Source: Ptychodera flava (lineage: Eukaryota > Hemichordata > Enteropneusta > Ptychoderidae). Taken from it: a stretch of DNA of 64,000 bases. The DNA lies in contig NC_091930.1 in assembly GCF_041260155.1 (NCBI RefSeq), positions 17,831,156 through 17,895,155 on the forward strand, read 5' to 3'. The notes below the pieces were generated by a model, which was not told where the DNA came from, ran no database searches, and was given only the letters and a program-made list of their open reading frames with translations. Positions 34,333 to 46,027 of this stretch are shown here, piece after piece (within the stretch, counting starts at the first letter, position 1; each line of letters begins with the position of its first letter). A program made the translations under genes and the position numbers.

Positions 34333-34367
34333 GAAAGGCAGCCGAGAGATTACGTCTGAAGAACTAA

Positions 34368-35085
34368 TAGAGTTTCAGGTCAACAATATGTCTGTTTTCA
34401 TGAAGATTAAATATAGTGCTCTAAAAGTATGTTGAGATACACAATAGCATAGTATTCTTGGTTAGATTTTTTCAGAAGCCTCGCGTGCTTTTAGTCAACA
34501 AACAATCAAAATTTGAATTTAGTTCATGTCCTGAGTCACGTGCACAGTCCTTAAAACACTTCTGCAATCTAACGGAAAGGTGTTACATGATTTGCTTGAG
34601 TGGAAAAGAATGTAAGTGGACAAAATAAACCAGAACTATTGGTGGTATGAACAAAGCGCAAAAAAGCAAGGTTTGTTAACATATTTCAACGTTTTGACTG
34701 TAGAAGTTCGAAAAGTAGCAACGCGTATATCAGTTAGAGATCTTTTGTACTGGATATTGTCATTTATAATTTCTCTGACGACTGAAAAAATTGTACTTTA
34801 AATAAATAGACCTGAACTCAAGGCATGTCATATAATTGTTTATGTAGTTGAGACATTTGCATCATGAGTTTTATGAGATTTGAATGATTAAGAGCCATTG
34901 TCAATATTAGAGTGGTAAGCGTATACATGAAATTGCTTCTGTATAAAGCTTTTCAAAACTGTTAAATGGCGAAGTTTAAAGCAAAATAAATTGAAGAAAA
35001 GTAAAATAACAGTGAACCTACTCCTGCCACTGAGATCCAGTTTATGTTATTTGAAACATTGCCGCTCTGTACATATGTATTTATA
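34368..35085 (+). other. 3' flank of copy 3 with polyadenylation signals
   Basis: Aligns with 46028-46760 after copy 4. Candidate signals are ATTAAA at 34406-34411 and AATAAA at 34624-34629, both conserved after copy 4 (46060-46065 and 46286-46291). No further gene. Confidence 0.45.
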
Positions 35086-35098
35086 TCTAGTATATCTA

Positions 35099-35215
35099 CT
35101 GACCAAAAGTTAGAATTACGCCCTTGGTAAGAAACGATTTCTGGTAAGATAATCGGCCATTATTTGACCTGGTTGGCGATAGATATCAGGAAAGAGAAGT
35201 TCATTTCACTTTTCC
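35099..35215 (+). pseudogene. 5' relic of an ACSF2-like gene
   Basis: Matches codons about 12-46 of the intact copies with many changes: CAAAAGTTAGAATTAC, then CGATTTCTGGTAAGA for CGATTCTGTGGTAAGA, then a match to the ELTSDAYPQRE region (GGCGATAGATATCAGGAAAGAGAAG). The reading frame is lost. A closely related relic with the same non-coding continuation lies at 52932-53090, so the two share a duplication. Confidence 0.6.
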
Positions 35216-35699
35216 TTCCGTTAAAAAGAATTTTAAATTTCAGTAATTTGTTTACAAACTATGAATGGGGCAAATAGTTTTTATAACAAGCAGCGCTAGT
35301 TTTGTGAGAAAGAAATTTATGTACATGCGAATTAACGTATGCAAATCACAAATTTCTGTTTTGAAAATGCCCAAGAATAATTCCACTTTAATGACGGGGT
35401 CGGATTGTGTAAAATGTTCACTTTTCATTCATAAAATACTATGGAACCAAAGAGCATTTACAGTTCTTACAATGGGAATAATAGTTTAAGCTGCAATCAG
35501 CTTCACGGGCCCAAGCACTTGCAAATACAGGTAAAAGGTGCCACAATGATAATCAATAACCCTCTAATGTCATAAGGTGGTTCATTCGGTCAAATTTAGA
35601 GCATGCAGTACTTATTTATAGGCATTTACAGGCATATTTGTTAAATCAAGACGAAAGGTAGTTTGGGCCTGTTGGATATTGTGGCAAAAAGATTTTTTC

Positions 35700-36470
35700 C
35701 CGTATTTATTCCTGTGTTCCAAAATCAGACATCTAGCGTATTGGCTAGCCCAGAATTAGATACGCACATAACTGAAAAGGCACAGGATGTGGCGCTACAA
35801 AGTCTCCCATCATACCAAATATGAAGGGTCTAGTACTTTTGTATACTGAGGTATGGAGATATATGTACATTTGAGGTTAAAGGTCATTTTGGACATGTCA
35901 CATTTTGCTAAAAAATTGTACACCACAGTTGTCCCTGTCTATTAAAAATCAGACCCCGATCAATATTGGTTAGCCTGGAATTAGATATGCACATATTTAA
36001 TTGGGTACAGGAAATGCCACCATAGAGTCACCCATCATACCAAATATGGAGGGTGTAGCACTTGTGGTTACTGAGTTGTTGACATGTATGTATAATACAG
36101 GTCAAAGGTCATTGGGATCATGTGACTTTTGTCACAAAAATTGTATTTCATAGTTATCCCTATGTACCAAAAATTAGACATCTATCTCTATTGGTCAGCC
36201 AAGCAATATATATGTGCACAATTAATTAGGTACAGGATGTGCCATCTTAAAGTCTCCCATCATAGCAAATATGAAGCGGGTAGCACTTGTGGTTACTGAC
36301 TTATGGACACATATGTATATTTGAGGTCAAAGGTCATCGGGTCACGTGAGATTTTGTCAAAAAAGTTGTAGTCCATAGTTATCCCTATGAACTTAAATTA
36401 GACCTCCAGCTCCATTACGAACCTTATTGTTAAATATATGCATAACTAATGAGGTACAGTATTTTTCCAG
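35700..36470. repeat. 225-bp tandem repeat, about 3.4 units, each with a DR1 motif
   Basis: The phrase CATACCAAATATGAAGGGT recurs at 35811, 36036 and 36261 (exact 225-bp spacing). A nuclear-receptor DR1 lies at the same place in each unit: AGGTTAAAGGTCA 35874-35886, AGGTCAAAGGTCA 36099-36111 and 36324-36336. Units differ at many bases, so the array is not recent. Non-coding. Confidence 0.8.
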
Positions 36471-36589
36471 GGTAAAAGGTCAGAGGGCTTCTTAAAATTT
36501 TACAGTATAATTTTGTCCTCTACTGGTCAATATTCATTAGACAATTACCCCCAGTTACTCTTACATTGGTCAGAATAGCCATTATTATA

Positions 36590-36620
36590 TCATTATTATT
36601 ATTATTATTATTATTATTAC
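36590..36620. repeat. (ATT)n microsatellite
   Basis: About nine ATT units. It could be the tail of a decayed LINE like the one ending at 7955, but no LINE sequence is recognised beside it. Confidence 0.85.
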
Positions 36621-36779
36621 AAGTTTAGGGGCTATAAGTATTATATAGAAATCTAATAATAGTTCATTGAGGCTGTGTGGGAATTCTGATAAAGAGGTGT
36701 TGTATATTTTAATTTTGTCAATAGGGGTGACTTCCCATTGATGTACGTGCAGCGCAGTTTTCTTCCATCAAAAGTCACG

Positions 36780-36809
36780 ACTATGAAAAAGATTTCCAAT
36801 ATAAATTAA

Positions 36810-36840
<31 letters not shown>

Positions 36841-36865
36841 GAAAAAGATTTCCAATATAAATTAA

Positions 36866-36945
<80 letters not shown>
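36780..36945. repeat. (CT)n microsatellite with duplicated flank
   Basis: Two CT tracts (about 36809-36835 and 36880-36942), the second preceded by five CTGT units. The roughly 30-bp flank beginning CTATGAAAAAGATTTCC occurs before both (36781 and 36838). ORFs of R/E repeats on the - strand are artefacts of the microsatellite. Confidence 0.9.
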
Positions 36946-36946
<1 letters not shown>

Positions 36947-37044
36947 GTGAAATTGCTATGCTGCGACCACCGAACGAATATTTTCCATACATTAGGGGTA
37001 TTATTAAAAGTTCATTATATAAATCTAACCAGTGTAGTCTGGCA

Positions 37045-37191
37045 CACAGGTTATCGTAACGTTGCTTGGATAGTCGTTGGAGGCGGGCGGCCGCAGGTCG
37101 CCGTTTACTTGGGTCTTTTTTTTCCAAGTAAACGGCGACCTGCGGCCGCCCGCCTCGAACGACTATCCAAGCAACGTTACGATAACCTGTG
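37045..37191. mobile_element. 147-bp near-perfect foldback element with 8-bp target duplication
   Basis: Arms 37045-37112 and 37124-37191 are inverted copies of 68 bp with one mismatch, joined by 11 nt ending in a T run. The ends are CACAGGTTATCG and the arms are CG-rich (including GCGGCCGC). GTCTGGCA is repeated on both sides (37037-37044 and 37192-37199). An 8-bp duplication is typical of hAT or P-type transposition; no coding capacity. Near-perfect arms mean recent insertion or ongoing arm correction. A fold-back assembly artefact is unlikely because the flanking duplication is clean. Confidence 0.8.
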
Positions 37192-37420
37192 GTCTGGCAG
37201 AGACCCTGCGATTCGCGTTCTTCTCTGTTGGAACACGCGCGCGCCCTTCAGAGGCGCGACGCGATTCCCAGAGCATGCGCAATTGAGAGTGCGTGCGCGT
37301 GACAATAGAATGTCTCGTGCTATCGTGTCGTTAGCTTTAAAAATGATGGAATGTCAACAGAAACTGGAATTACTGCAGAGAATACTTTTCAGGATATCAC
37401 ATGTGAGTGTCTAAGGTACC
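37192..37420 (+). other. CG-rich block with a possible short coding exon
   Basis: CG-rich sequence (about 37200-37300) precedes ATG at 37310. It opens 34 codons beginning MSRAIVSLALKM, followed by a leucine/glutamine-rich helix, and contains a strong donor CAT|GTGAGTG (GT at 37403). This looks like a first exon, but no partner exon is recognised. Weak. Confidence 0.2.
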
Positions 37421-38960
37421 AAGTAGGACGTTTAGGAAATCCTTTCAGAACTTCACGCCGCCTGTGCCCATTTTGTGGAGTATAAGCTTATAGGCTTACG
37501 TAACTGCAGCGTAAACAGTATTTCTCCTGTACATACTGCCGGAACATATACGATGGAATGTTTGCATTTCACGTCGTTCAATTATTCAGATGGAAATGCC
37601 GCCCTCTACTCCAAACTTTGAAAAAAACAGGGTGACAGACTTTGGAATGCTAACTCTTGTATAACAAGACGTAATTTAATGGGAAGACATTTGTATTCGA
37701 GCACGGCTACAGTACAGTTTTTGATTCGAGAACTCTCACATGTCGGATTCACTGAAACAGTCATACAACTAATAGTTGTATGCTCAACAATCCAGAGGGT
37801 GAGTCGAACTTTTTCCTATGTCCATGTAGAACTTGTGCAAAAATAAGCGAATCCACATGCAGGCCTTTTGCGAATCAATAAATGCGTTTTTCACCAAGCT
37901 GAAAGGTGGAAAGATTAATTATTTTGTAGCACGTCAGTAGTTTGATATGACTAACGCCTTTCACAATAATACTGGCTATTCTATTGAGCATCGTGCTACA
38001 GGTCAAAATCTTATTCCTCAGGTTGATATACATATGTAGAGATTTTTATAGAAACTATTCCATAGCTATTTACATTTCTTTATCACTTTTTGCGGTTTCC
38101 TGTTTTTTGTTAGCCGATTAGCCGGCACACGCCAAAACGACTAGTCTTTGCGGTTTTCTATAATTTTGAGTTGGCACGCGCCAAAACGATTAGTCTATTG
38201 CGCTAGTATTTCTGGGCACGTTTAGTCTCACTGTTTACCTCCGGTTGGTTAGCAACCGCAGTTTAATTGACAGCCGATTCTTTATATTTAGGGTAAATTG
38301 TTGCAATAAGTGTTTCCTACGACGTTCGCACAAGTGAGAGCCCTATACTATGTCAAGTAGGGAAGTATTAAACGTGATATCTTGTAATATTCCCCCCTTG
38401 TCTTGGCCTGCTGGGTTTTTAAAAAGTGTTTAAAGGTATACAGGCACCATGTTCAAATTAAGCCGTTGCAACCATGAAAAGGGATCTAGCTAGTCATAGA
38501 GTTTATGGGGTCACGCCAGGTCACACTAAAATAATGCACCACTACATGGTCATAATTTTACTATAGTTAAACAATCAGAAATAATTTGTCTTCATTATTC
38601 TTCCTGGAATGAGACAAAGAAATCATTAATTGTCAATCCATAAAATAAATAAGTACCAGTGAATCTTGGGTGCTAAGGGGAATTGGGTTCACAAAATTAA
38701 TTTGAGATACTAGTAGAATTAATTTTATCACATAAAATTAATTTGAAGGCATAAACTTAATTCGATGAATGCGAAGTTAGTAATATACTACATAGCACTT
38801 ATTTGAGATGACTGCATGAAACAAAATTAAAATGCTTGAAAAATTATTTCAGGTCTATATCAAATTAATTCTAACACACTAAAATTAACGGAAAACATAA
38901 TTTTGACCAGAATGGCCCAATATACATTATCTTTATTATTATACACCTGCGTCTGCAATC
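37421..38960. other. Non-coding spacer with small repeats
   Basis: Two copies of a GGCACRCGCCAAAACGAYTAG phrase lie 49 bp apart (38124 and 38173). AAATTAATTT-type words recur through 38690-38890. No gene or terminal repeats recognised. Confidence 0.4.
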
Positions 38961-39375
38961 TTTGGAGTTTTCTTCGTACAGTAAATTTCGGTATCAGAGG
39001 ACGCAGAGTCCAATAACTTTGCCGCGGAGTACAATAACTTTTGGTGTTATTGGACGCTATTTGACCTTTGACCTCAAAACACCGTTACGTCAATGCGGGG
39101 AAATACTTCTAAACATTGGGTACTTCACAACGTTAGTAGTGGTGAATCAAAAGCCTGTGAATTCGGGTGAAATTATGCTGGCGGCCTACAATTTCTCACA
39201 CGTACACTGCGCTGCCGGGTTTGAAATTTCGTTCTCTGCGCTTAGCGGATGCGCTTAACGCGTTCTCAGTTTGCTCGCGATCGCTCAGTGCAGTGCGGGA
39301 CGGTCATCCCCAAAAAAGCTTTAATTTTGATTTTTTCGAGGTAAAATTGGATTAAAAAAGGTGTATAATCAGGTT
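38961..39375. other. CG-richer block with a small hairpin and a perfect DR1
   Basis: GTCCAATAAC (39008-39017) is inverted at 39046-39055. TGACCTTTGACCT, a perfect DR1 on the - strand, follows at 39062-39074. A 98-codon ORF (38962-39258) has no recognisable domain. Possibly a promoter or a decayed element. Confidence 0.3.
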
Positions 39376-41449
39376 ATTCCCAAAATACCGGGATTTATGT
39401 CCGAGTACATTTTTAATAGAAATAATGGAAAAAGGAACATTTTCAATGCCAAAATAGTTACCATGGCAACTTGAAACATTAAAGTAAGTCTGTTTTTTGT
39501 GTTCTCTGACCCGAATTCCCCCACTTGATAATTTTCATATCAATCAAAGTAACTTTTCATGGGATATTAGAAAAATTGATATTTTCAACCCCTAAAATGG
39601 TTACCATGGAAACATGGGGCAGTGAAATCGATATCATATTTGGTCTTTTCGACCCAAAATACCCTAACTGTGAAATTTTCACGGAAATTGAACCTATTAT
39701 TATTCGCGTTATTTCTATATAATACTTATATTAATCATTATTATTATTAATTATTTATTTCGGACAATGAGCATATCCATATATATAAATCATTATAGGA
39801 TTGGGAGGAAAAAATGATACAAAAATGGTGACATCAAGAAATATTCGTTGATGGTTAGACCATGAAGATATATTTCTGTACAAAGAAACTCAGATTAGCA
39901 GACTGAATTTATCCATCATCTCCTCAAGTCAGAAGTGAAATACACAACATCATATACCTTACGTATAATTAATTTTCACTCATAAAAATCCTTTTCTTCA
40001 AACTGTTGATTTGCTTTCTAAGTAAAGCATCAAAAGTGTCAATCCTATTATATACAAAAATAGTACAAGCGCTGCTGCGTCTATCATATCGCAGAAATAT
40101 GCGGCCAGCATTATTGTAAGCAACTATCAATTGTTTCAGGGCGCTTTTATGATAAGTTACCACCATACAATTGATAACAATGTGCTTTAATTTACACTTC
40201 ACACTTTGAGAACATTGAGAAATGTTCTCAAAATCATGTTAGCAGAGATATAAAAAGATCTCCTCTGACGCTCGATAGAAGAATTGTCACTGAAGGTATT
40301 TGTCAACAGAGAGCCGAGGTGTTTTTTTATTTAAACAAATCGCAGTTTAACTCCATTGAGATACACAGCCGGAATATGCTCAATCATACATCGCTTGATA
40401 GTTATAGCTTAGCTGCATAAGTATAGCACAGGTCAAAGGCCATTGAAAAATGTGAAAAATAACACTTTAAAAATATAATCTTCTTCTTTGAATCGATATG
40501 GCCTGCGGCCTTGAAATTTGGCGATAAGGAGCCTATGATCTAGAAATGCCATAAACAGTACTTTGACTGATTAATTCGTATGCAAATGAGATTAATTAAA
40601 ATTTTTCAATTGAAGATAACTGTTGGGTCGTGTGACCAGTCGGCATGGTAACAAAGTATATTATTATTGTCTTCAAGTTATTCCTATGTGTAAAATTGCA
40701 AGTCATTTCGCGCATGCTTTTTAATGGGAGCCATTATATGTGAAAGTCGGTCAAAGGTCATTGAAGGTCATCCAAAAATTTGAAAATATTTTGGTCCGTA
40801 CTTACCCTACGAAATGAAAATCAAACCTGTTGCCCCTATAGTTCCTAAGATATATTGATTTTGCATAATTAATTGTTATGGAAAAATATCAATTTCATCA
40901 CTTAAAATCTTCTTCTGAAAAACGGCAAGGTCAATGACCCTGAAATTTTGCTTATTGCATCTTACTACAATGTTCTACAAAAGTTGCTAACCGTCCTGTG
41001 ATAAGTCGAATATTATGCAAATTAGGCAGGCTAAAAAATTTCAATCCAAGATTGCCGCTATGTCATGTTACCAATCAAAATTTCTAGACCCATGTGCACG
41101 AGTACTCTTTTGACTGTATTAGGTCTGCAAGTTTAAGTGGCTGCGCTCAGCGGTTTCTGAGATCGAGGTGAGCAAATAATTGCGGCGGAAGTAGAAGAAA
41201 TAGAAAGCTGAACTCCTGTAAAAACAACAGGGGCCCAAGTCCCTATTGAATTGGGCCCCAAAATATAGCAGTTTGGCATATCATAGTTTTATTAGCTTCC
41301 TTAAGTCAGTCGTTCGATGCTTATGAGAATAGATAATGCAAAATACAATTGCTGTTGTATTTAACATGAAGTCAAGCTTTAAATGAGATATAAATTTTCG
41401 CATGACAATTTGTCTGGATATGACTTGTTACATTGTAATCAATATTGCG
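39376..41449. other. Non-coding repeat-like sequence, no gene
   Basis: Contains phrases related to the 225-bp repeat (GGTCAAAGGTCATT near 40750, AGGTCAAAGGCCA near 40433). It ends in a hairpin with GGGGCCCAA (41230-41238) inverted at 41251-41259. The style suggests an old transposon, but I cannot name it. Confidence 0.35.
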
Positions 41450-42778
41450 ATTTTCTACTCCGAGTATCAATCTCCTTCATCCATTGAGTAAACTATTGGT
41501 ACTGTAATAAAGCGAACAGTAGTCAATAGTGCTAAAAGGTCGAGATAAAGTCTTTGAAAAGTTCACCTATTTGCGCATATAGCGAATTTATTGCTATCGT
41601 TGAATTCCTGTAAGGTGTATGATAACGAGTATGTATATGCGAGTTCCTTCTGGACTCTACAGAGTGTGAGTATGTATATATGTATGTGGGGGCGGTCCCG
41701 GGGGTCAAGGTTAGAAAAATATAAACACCCTCGACCCGGTTCATTTTTAACATTTGATATATAGTTCACCATAGTTAGGGTGACTGATATCAAATGAGAC
41801 GATTGACATATGTAGAAAGACCTGTGCATACCGTTGACATGTTAATTGACACTCATCTGAAATCGTTGTATCATTGGGATGAGCAATCGAGCACGATCTA
41901 CAGACAGTACTGACCCGATATACAATTGATTACCTCCAGGGGTATCTTTAAACGACCTTTGACCCTTGCATAAACCACAGCAAATCTGTCCACGAAGAGC
42001 ATTCAACCTCTCTGTGAGATTTGTGAGCGTTGTTCAAGTTAAGCGAGTTTATAAAAGAACAGTAACGCATTAGGGTGAGTATTTATGAACGAACGAGCTA
42101 GAGTCAATCGTAAAATTGAATGAAAACTCAAGTCTCGGCTGTCGATCTTAAGTAGGTCATGCAAAGCTGATGTATTTTACACGAAGGTTGTGAAAACAGC
42201 ATTGTCAACTGCACCCTTGACCTGAAGTAATTGCGAGGTCTGTGATTTGATCTCGTATGAAGACATAGGCAAAAGGTTTTCGATTTCCTAAGTCCTGAAA
42301 GTCTTTGATTTCCTAAAAGTCTGTAAGTTTGGCAGGCAGAATTGAAAATGGCAGAAAATGTAATGTTGAAGCTTTAGTCACCCCTTCGTGACCTGACATT
42401 CTTTTATTTTCGTTCCCTATGTAGCGACCCATCGTATACTCTTTCTGTCTGTGGTATTTTTGGGATGCACGGGATGTGTTGTACATTGTGCCCGAATTTC
42501 TGATCAAACTATCCTGAAAAGATTTAAGGTCACCAGGGGTCACGCAACTTTCCTATCATATACACATACTCCATTTGACGCACCATAGGCGTTACTGTAT
42601 GAGTAGCAATATTGTTGGAATTCGCTCAGTCGGTGACAACTATATTACTTGAAGCGATAGAATCTCCATTGCGTAACCTGAAATCGTATGCGTAGAATTT
42701 AATGTAGAAGGTTCCTTCAGTTTCTTTTGGAAAACAAAAACTGATTCTCTCAATTAAGCTACGTTTTTCTCAGTGAAG
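41450..42778 (+). promoter_or_regulatory. Module A without a gene (ghost locus)
   Basis: Complete up to the point equal to about 2310 in copy 1. It has DR1-like 41953-41965, TATAAAAG 42050-42057 and the AAGTAGGTCA motif 42145-42168. 41881-42089 is identical by eye to 1378-1586. At about 42779 it changes directly into 3'-flank sequence (TCTGCTCTAAA...GAGATACAC as at 34418 and 46079), so acceptor, leader and coding region have been deleted. Confidence 0.6.
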
Positions 42779-43359
42779 GTATGGCACATTTTTTAAAATC
42801 TGCTCTAAACGAAGGTGAGATACACGGTGGCATAGTATTTTGAATTATATCAAATTATGTCACACACTTTATTATTTATGTAGTTCAGACGTTTGCTCCA
42901 TTAGGTTTACAAGATTTGAATGTTTGAGAAACACTATTAACTTCCAATTTAGGAAATGTCGTCTTAATTAAGCCTATATTACTCTTCACTTTTGTTAGCA
43001 ATCAGGGAATTGCCACGTGATAGGTCATTGGGATATGGAAACAGAGTAGAGGCTGTCGGTCTTCCAAGTTAAAACCAACACGTTATTTCATACGTGTGGA
43101 AGTTAAATGACGTCAGGAATAGAGGTAGCAGAGCCCTCTCTCTCTTGATATTACAGAAATATTGTTTTAATACGACGCAAAAAACAGTAGATACGGATTA
43201 AAGATAAAACAATACATCTAATCACAATCATCAATACAGCTCTTGGTTTTCAATTTACATGTTATGTAAGAGGTAAGATTTCAACTCACTCTTTGTGTGG
43301 GATAAACTACCTTCGTAAAACTTTCCAAGTTTTTGAATGGCGAAATTTGAAGCAGAATA
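42779..43359. other. 3' flank of the deleted gene
   Basis: Aligns with sequence 50-600 bp after copies 3 and 4, including the TTTATGTAGTT(C/G)AGAC phrase (about 42877; compare 34842 and 46520). No coding sequence. Confidence 0.5.
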
Positions 43360-44338
43360 CAAATACGAATAGGCAGCCAGCCACAAGTAGGTCACGTGAA
43401 GAGAGTGTGTGATATATTTCACCTATTTCAAGGTCAATTGCACTGATAGCGCTCAATTTCTGCGGGGTCAACGACTGTTATCTCGTCTTTATGTAAAGTA
43501 AATGAGGTCAACATCACCTGTAAGATCAAGTTGATTTTCATGGTCTACGGCAAGTGTTCCATTTTTGGCACTCTCAATTGTATATTAGTTACTTTTCTAA
43601 TACTGTTCCGCTATATGATTTATTTTGTGATGAATTGTTGTTTGACCAAGGAAAACTCAACTCTGCAAACTATGCATCCCGTCTTGCTTCTCTGAAAATC
43701 CATCTCACCTTTTTTGGGAGCGATCATGCTATCATATGGTGGATACATTTAGTTCAGTATTTTTAAATGAATATGTAAGTAGAAAATTCAAAATGTTACT
43801 GGTGATGGTAATTTTAAGATAAGGAGACTGATTAAGCAATGATATTCTGAACATTAATTTAGCGATAGACCCCGTGAACGTGCTGATCATAATCTTTGCT
43901 ATCAAAAGCGACATAACTCATCACACCAGGATTGAATGCTCCCTGTTCTTGAAGACGAATTTGCAATGCCAAGCGATAAGCCGGAATATTCTAAACAACT
44001 AAATACTTACAAAGAAGCCTACTTGCCGAACAAACATAGCCAGTTAACCTAAAAAGAGAAAGGAGATATGACCTACCTTAATCACATTTTTGTTTGCAAT
44101 AAATTTACAACAGGGACAAACTTTTCAGTATTTAAACTACGCCCCGTTTGAACATGCCGCCACTTTATATTCTGTGTTCATCATTCAAAAAGGCCAACGA
44201 AAAACAAACAAAAATTATGGACCTACACTTTGAACACGTCGTGTACATATGTCAGTAGTAATTTCCATTGCTTGTTTTGTTTTCCTCATGTATTTTACAG
44301 AACGTTTTAATTGAAGACATTTTGCATTTAAACAAGAA
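43360..44338 (+). promoter_or_regulatory. 5' flank module B of copy 4, with splice acceptor
   Basis: Unlike module A but repeated before copies 5 and 6 (55400-56674, 62400-62853). It has the CAAGTAGGTCACGTGAAG motif (43383-43400) and an acceptor TATTTTACAG ending at 44300. No TATA box at a convincing place. It probably contains the promoter and leader intron of copy 4. Confidence 0.45.
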
Positions 44339-46027
44339 ATGGCAGCTCACATTCTTGCAACAACCTCAAAACTGACTGAAAGTTACTACCATACGCCAAG
44401 TCAACGACGATTCTGCGGCAAGACCATTAGTCACCTGTTGGAATTAACAAGTGATGCTTATCCACAGAGAGAAGCAATAACCTATTATTCAAAGGATGGT
44501 GACGTCAAACGTTTGTCATTCGAGGAACTGAGGCTTCAGGTGGATAAATTTGCTAAAGGGCTCATGAGTCTCGGTCTACAAAAGGGCGAAAAGCTGGGAA
44601 TACTTGTTGGCAGACGATACGAGTACATAGTAGTCTATTTAGGTGCAATGAAAGCAGGTCTCATCGCTGTCCGCCTTCATACCTCCTCAAAGGCTGATCA
44701 GATAAAATATCAAATAACCAAAGTCGGGTGTGACCTGTTGGTCATTGACAATGATAATCTAACCACGATCCGAGAATTAGTTCCAGAAGTTGAGGCTGTA
44801 AGTGTACCATGCTGCCGGCAGCCTCTTCCAAGTGTTCGTTTTTTCATCAACATTGATGCTGCAGAGACGCACGGAGCATGTCTAACCCTAAATAAGGTTC
44901 TCTCAATGCCATCGGATCATTTGAAAGAGTCAGAGATACAAAATGAAGTTCAGCAAGATGACCCATGTGTCATCGTCTTTAGTTCTGGCAGTACTGGAAG
45001 GCCAAAAGCCATTGTGCACTCGCATGGCGCCATTGCTGAATTTGTAATGGCCAAATCTGATGAGAGATTAGCGTGTAATGATGATCAGCGTGGTTGTCAT
45101 CTGTGTTCAGTGCCCTGCTATAGCACTGCACTTGACGGAATTATGGCCCCCATGATTGTAGCTGGCGATAGGGTTGTACTGACTGAGTCACCAGACGTTA
45201 AAACACTTATAAATGTAATACAACTCGAACGATGCTCATCTGCAATTCTTTACCCTCTCCTTGCCTTTGAGATAGCGCACCTAAAGGGCGAAGGTGTCGA
45301 TTTTTCATCCATGAAACAAGCCATTGTTGGAGGTAATACTTTGCCACCAGATACTCTAGCAAAATTAAGGAAAGTTGTCACACCTAATATAATCATTGGT
45401 TACGGATCGACTGAAACGAAAGTTGTCACGTTTCACTGCATAGGTGACCCGATTGATGAGAAGAAATGGATAGTGGGACGACCAGTTCAGCATGCGGAAA
45501 TCAAGGTTGTTGACGATCAGTTTCGAACAGTACCCATCAATACTGAGGGCGAAATCTGCGTACGCAGTCCATATAGCTTCCAATGCTACCTTGGTGATAA
45601 AGAGCTGACCAAAACTGTGAAAACGGAATCGGGATGGGTTATGACTGGAGATGCTGGAATCATGCTTGACGATGGAAGGCTTCAAGTACTGGGGAGAAAA
45701 GACGACTGCATTATAAAGGATGCTAGAAATGTCTATCCTTCAGAAATCGAGCGTTATCTTTTTGGTCACCCTAAAGTGAAATTTTGCCAGGCAGTGGCTG
45801 TTCCTGACCAAAAAGTGATCAACGAGATATGTTTGTGTCTGGTCTTAAAACCAGAAACAGAGTGTACAGAAGAGGAAATTTTGGAAGTGATGAGGGACCA
45901 TTTGGACGATTTTCTCATTCCTAGATACGTTTTGTTTTTTGAGAGTTTTCCAGTCACAGATACCGGGAAAATTAAACGTAATGAAGTGATGAGAAAGGCA
46001 GCCGAGAGATTACATCTAACAAACTAA
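44339..46027 (+). CDS. ACSF2-like: ACSF2-like acyl-CoA ligase, copy 4 (intact, 562 aa)
   Basis: Complete and the best reference for the family. Key segments: N-terminal domain with YPQREAITYY (41-50), P-loop SSGSTGRPK (215-223), GYGSTET (354-360), GRPVQHAEIKVVD linker, TGDAG (436-440), hinge GRKDDCIIK (452-460), NVYPSEIE, and A10 DTGKIKRNEV with K544. A whole enzyme should adenylate an organic acid and form its CoA ester; ACSF2 relatives act on medium-chain acids in mitochondria. One departure is DAR before NVYP where ligases normally have a glycine. Another is WVMTGD instead of the WFKTGD of copies 1 and 3. Strong start context, acceptor 39 nt upstream. No C-terminal peroxisomal signal. Confidence 0.92.
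   Translation: MAAHILATTSKLTESYYHTPSQRRFCGKTISHLLELTSDAYPQREAITYYSKDGDVKRLSFEELRLQVDKFAKGLMSLGLQKGEKLGILVGRRYEYIVVYLGAMKAGLIAVRLHTSSKADQIKYQITKVGCDLLVIDNDNLTTIRELVPEVEAVSVPCCRQPLPSVRFFINIDAAETHGACLTLNKVLSMPSDHLKESEIQNEVQQDDPCVIVFSSGSTGRPKAIVHSHGAIAEFVMAKSDERLACNDDQRGCHLCSVPCYSTALDGIMAPMIVAGDRVVLTESPDVKTLINVIQLERCSSAILYPLLAFEIAHLKGEGVDFSSMKQAIVGGNTLPPDTLAKLRKVVTPNIIIGYGSTETKVVTFHCIGDPIDEKKWIVGRPVQHAEIKVVDDQFRTVPINTEGEICVRSPYSFQCYLGDKELTKTVKTESGWVMTGDAGIMLDDGRLQVLGRKDDCIIKDARNVYPSEIERYLFGHPKVKFCQAVAVPDQKVINEICLCLVLKPETECTEEEILEVMRDHLDDFLIPRYVLFFESFPVTDTGKIKRNEVMRKAAERLHLTN

Noticed and set aside
36837..37127. ORF with arginine-glutamate repeats
   Set aside because: It is a translation of the (CT)n microsatellite and the hairpin arm.
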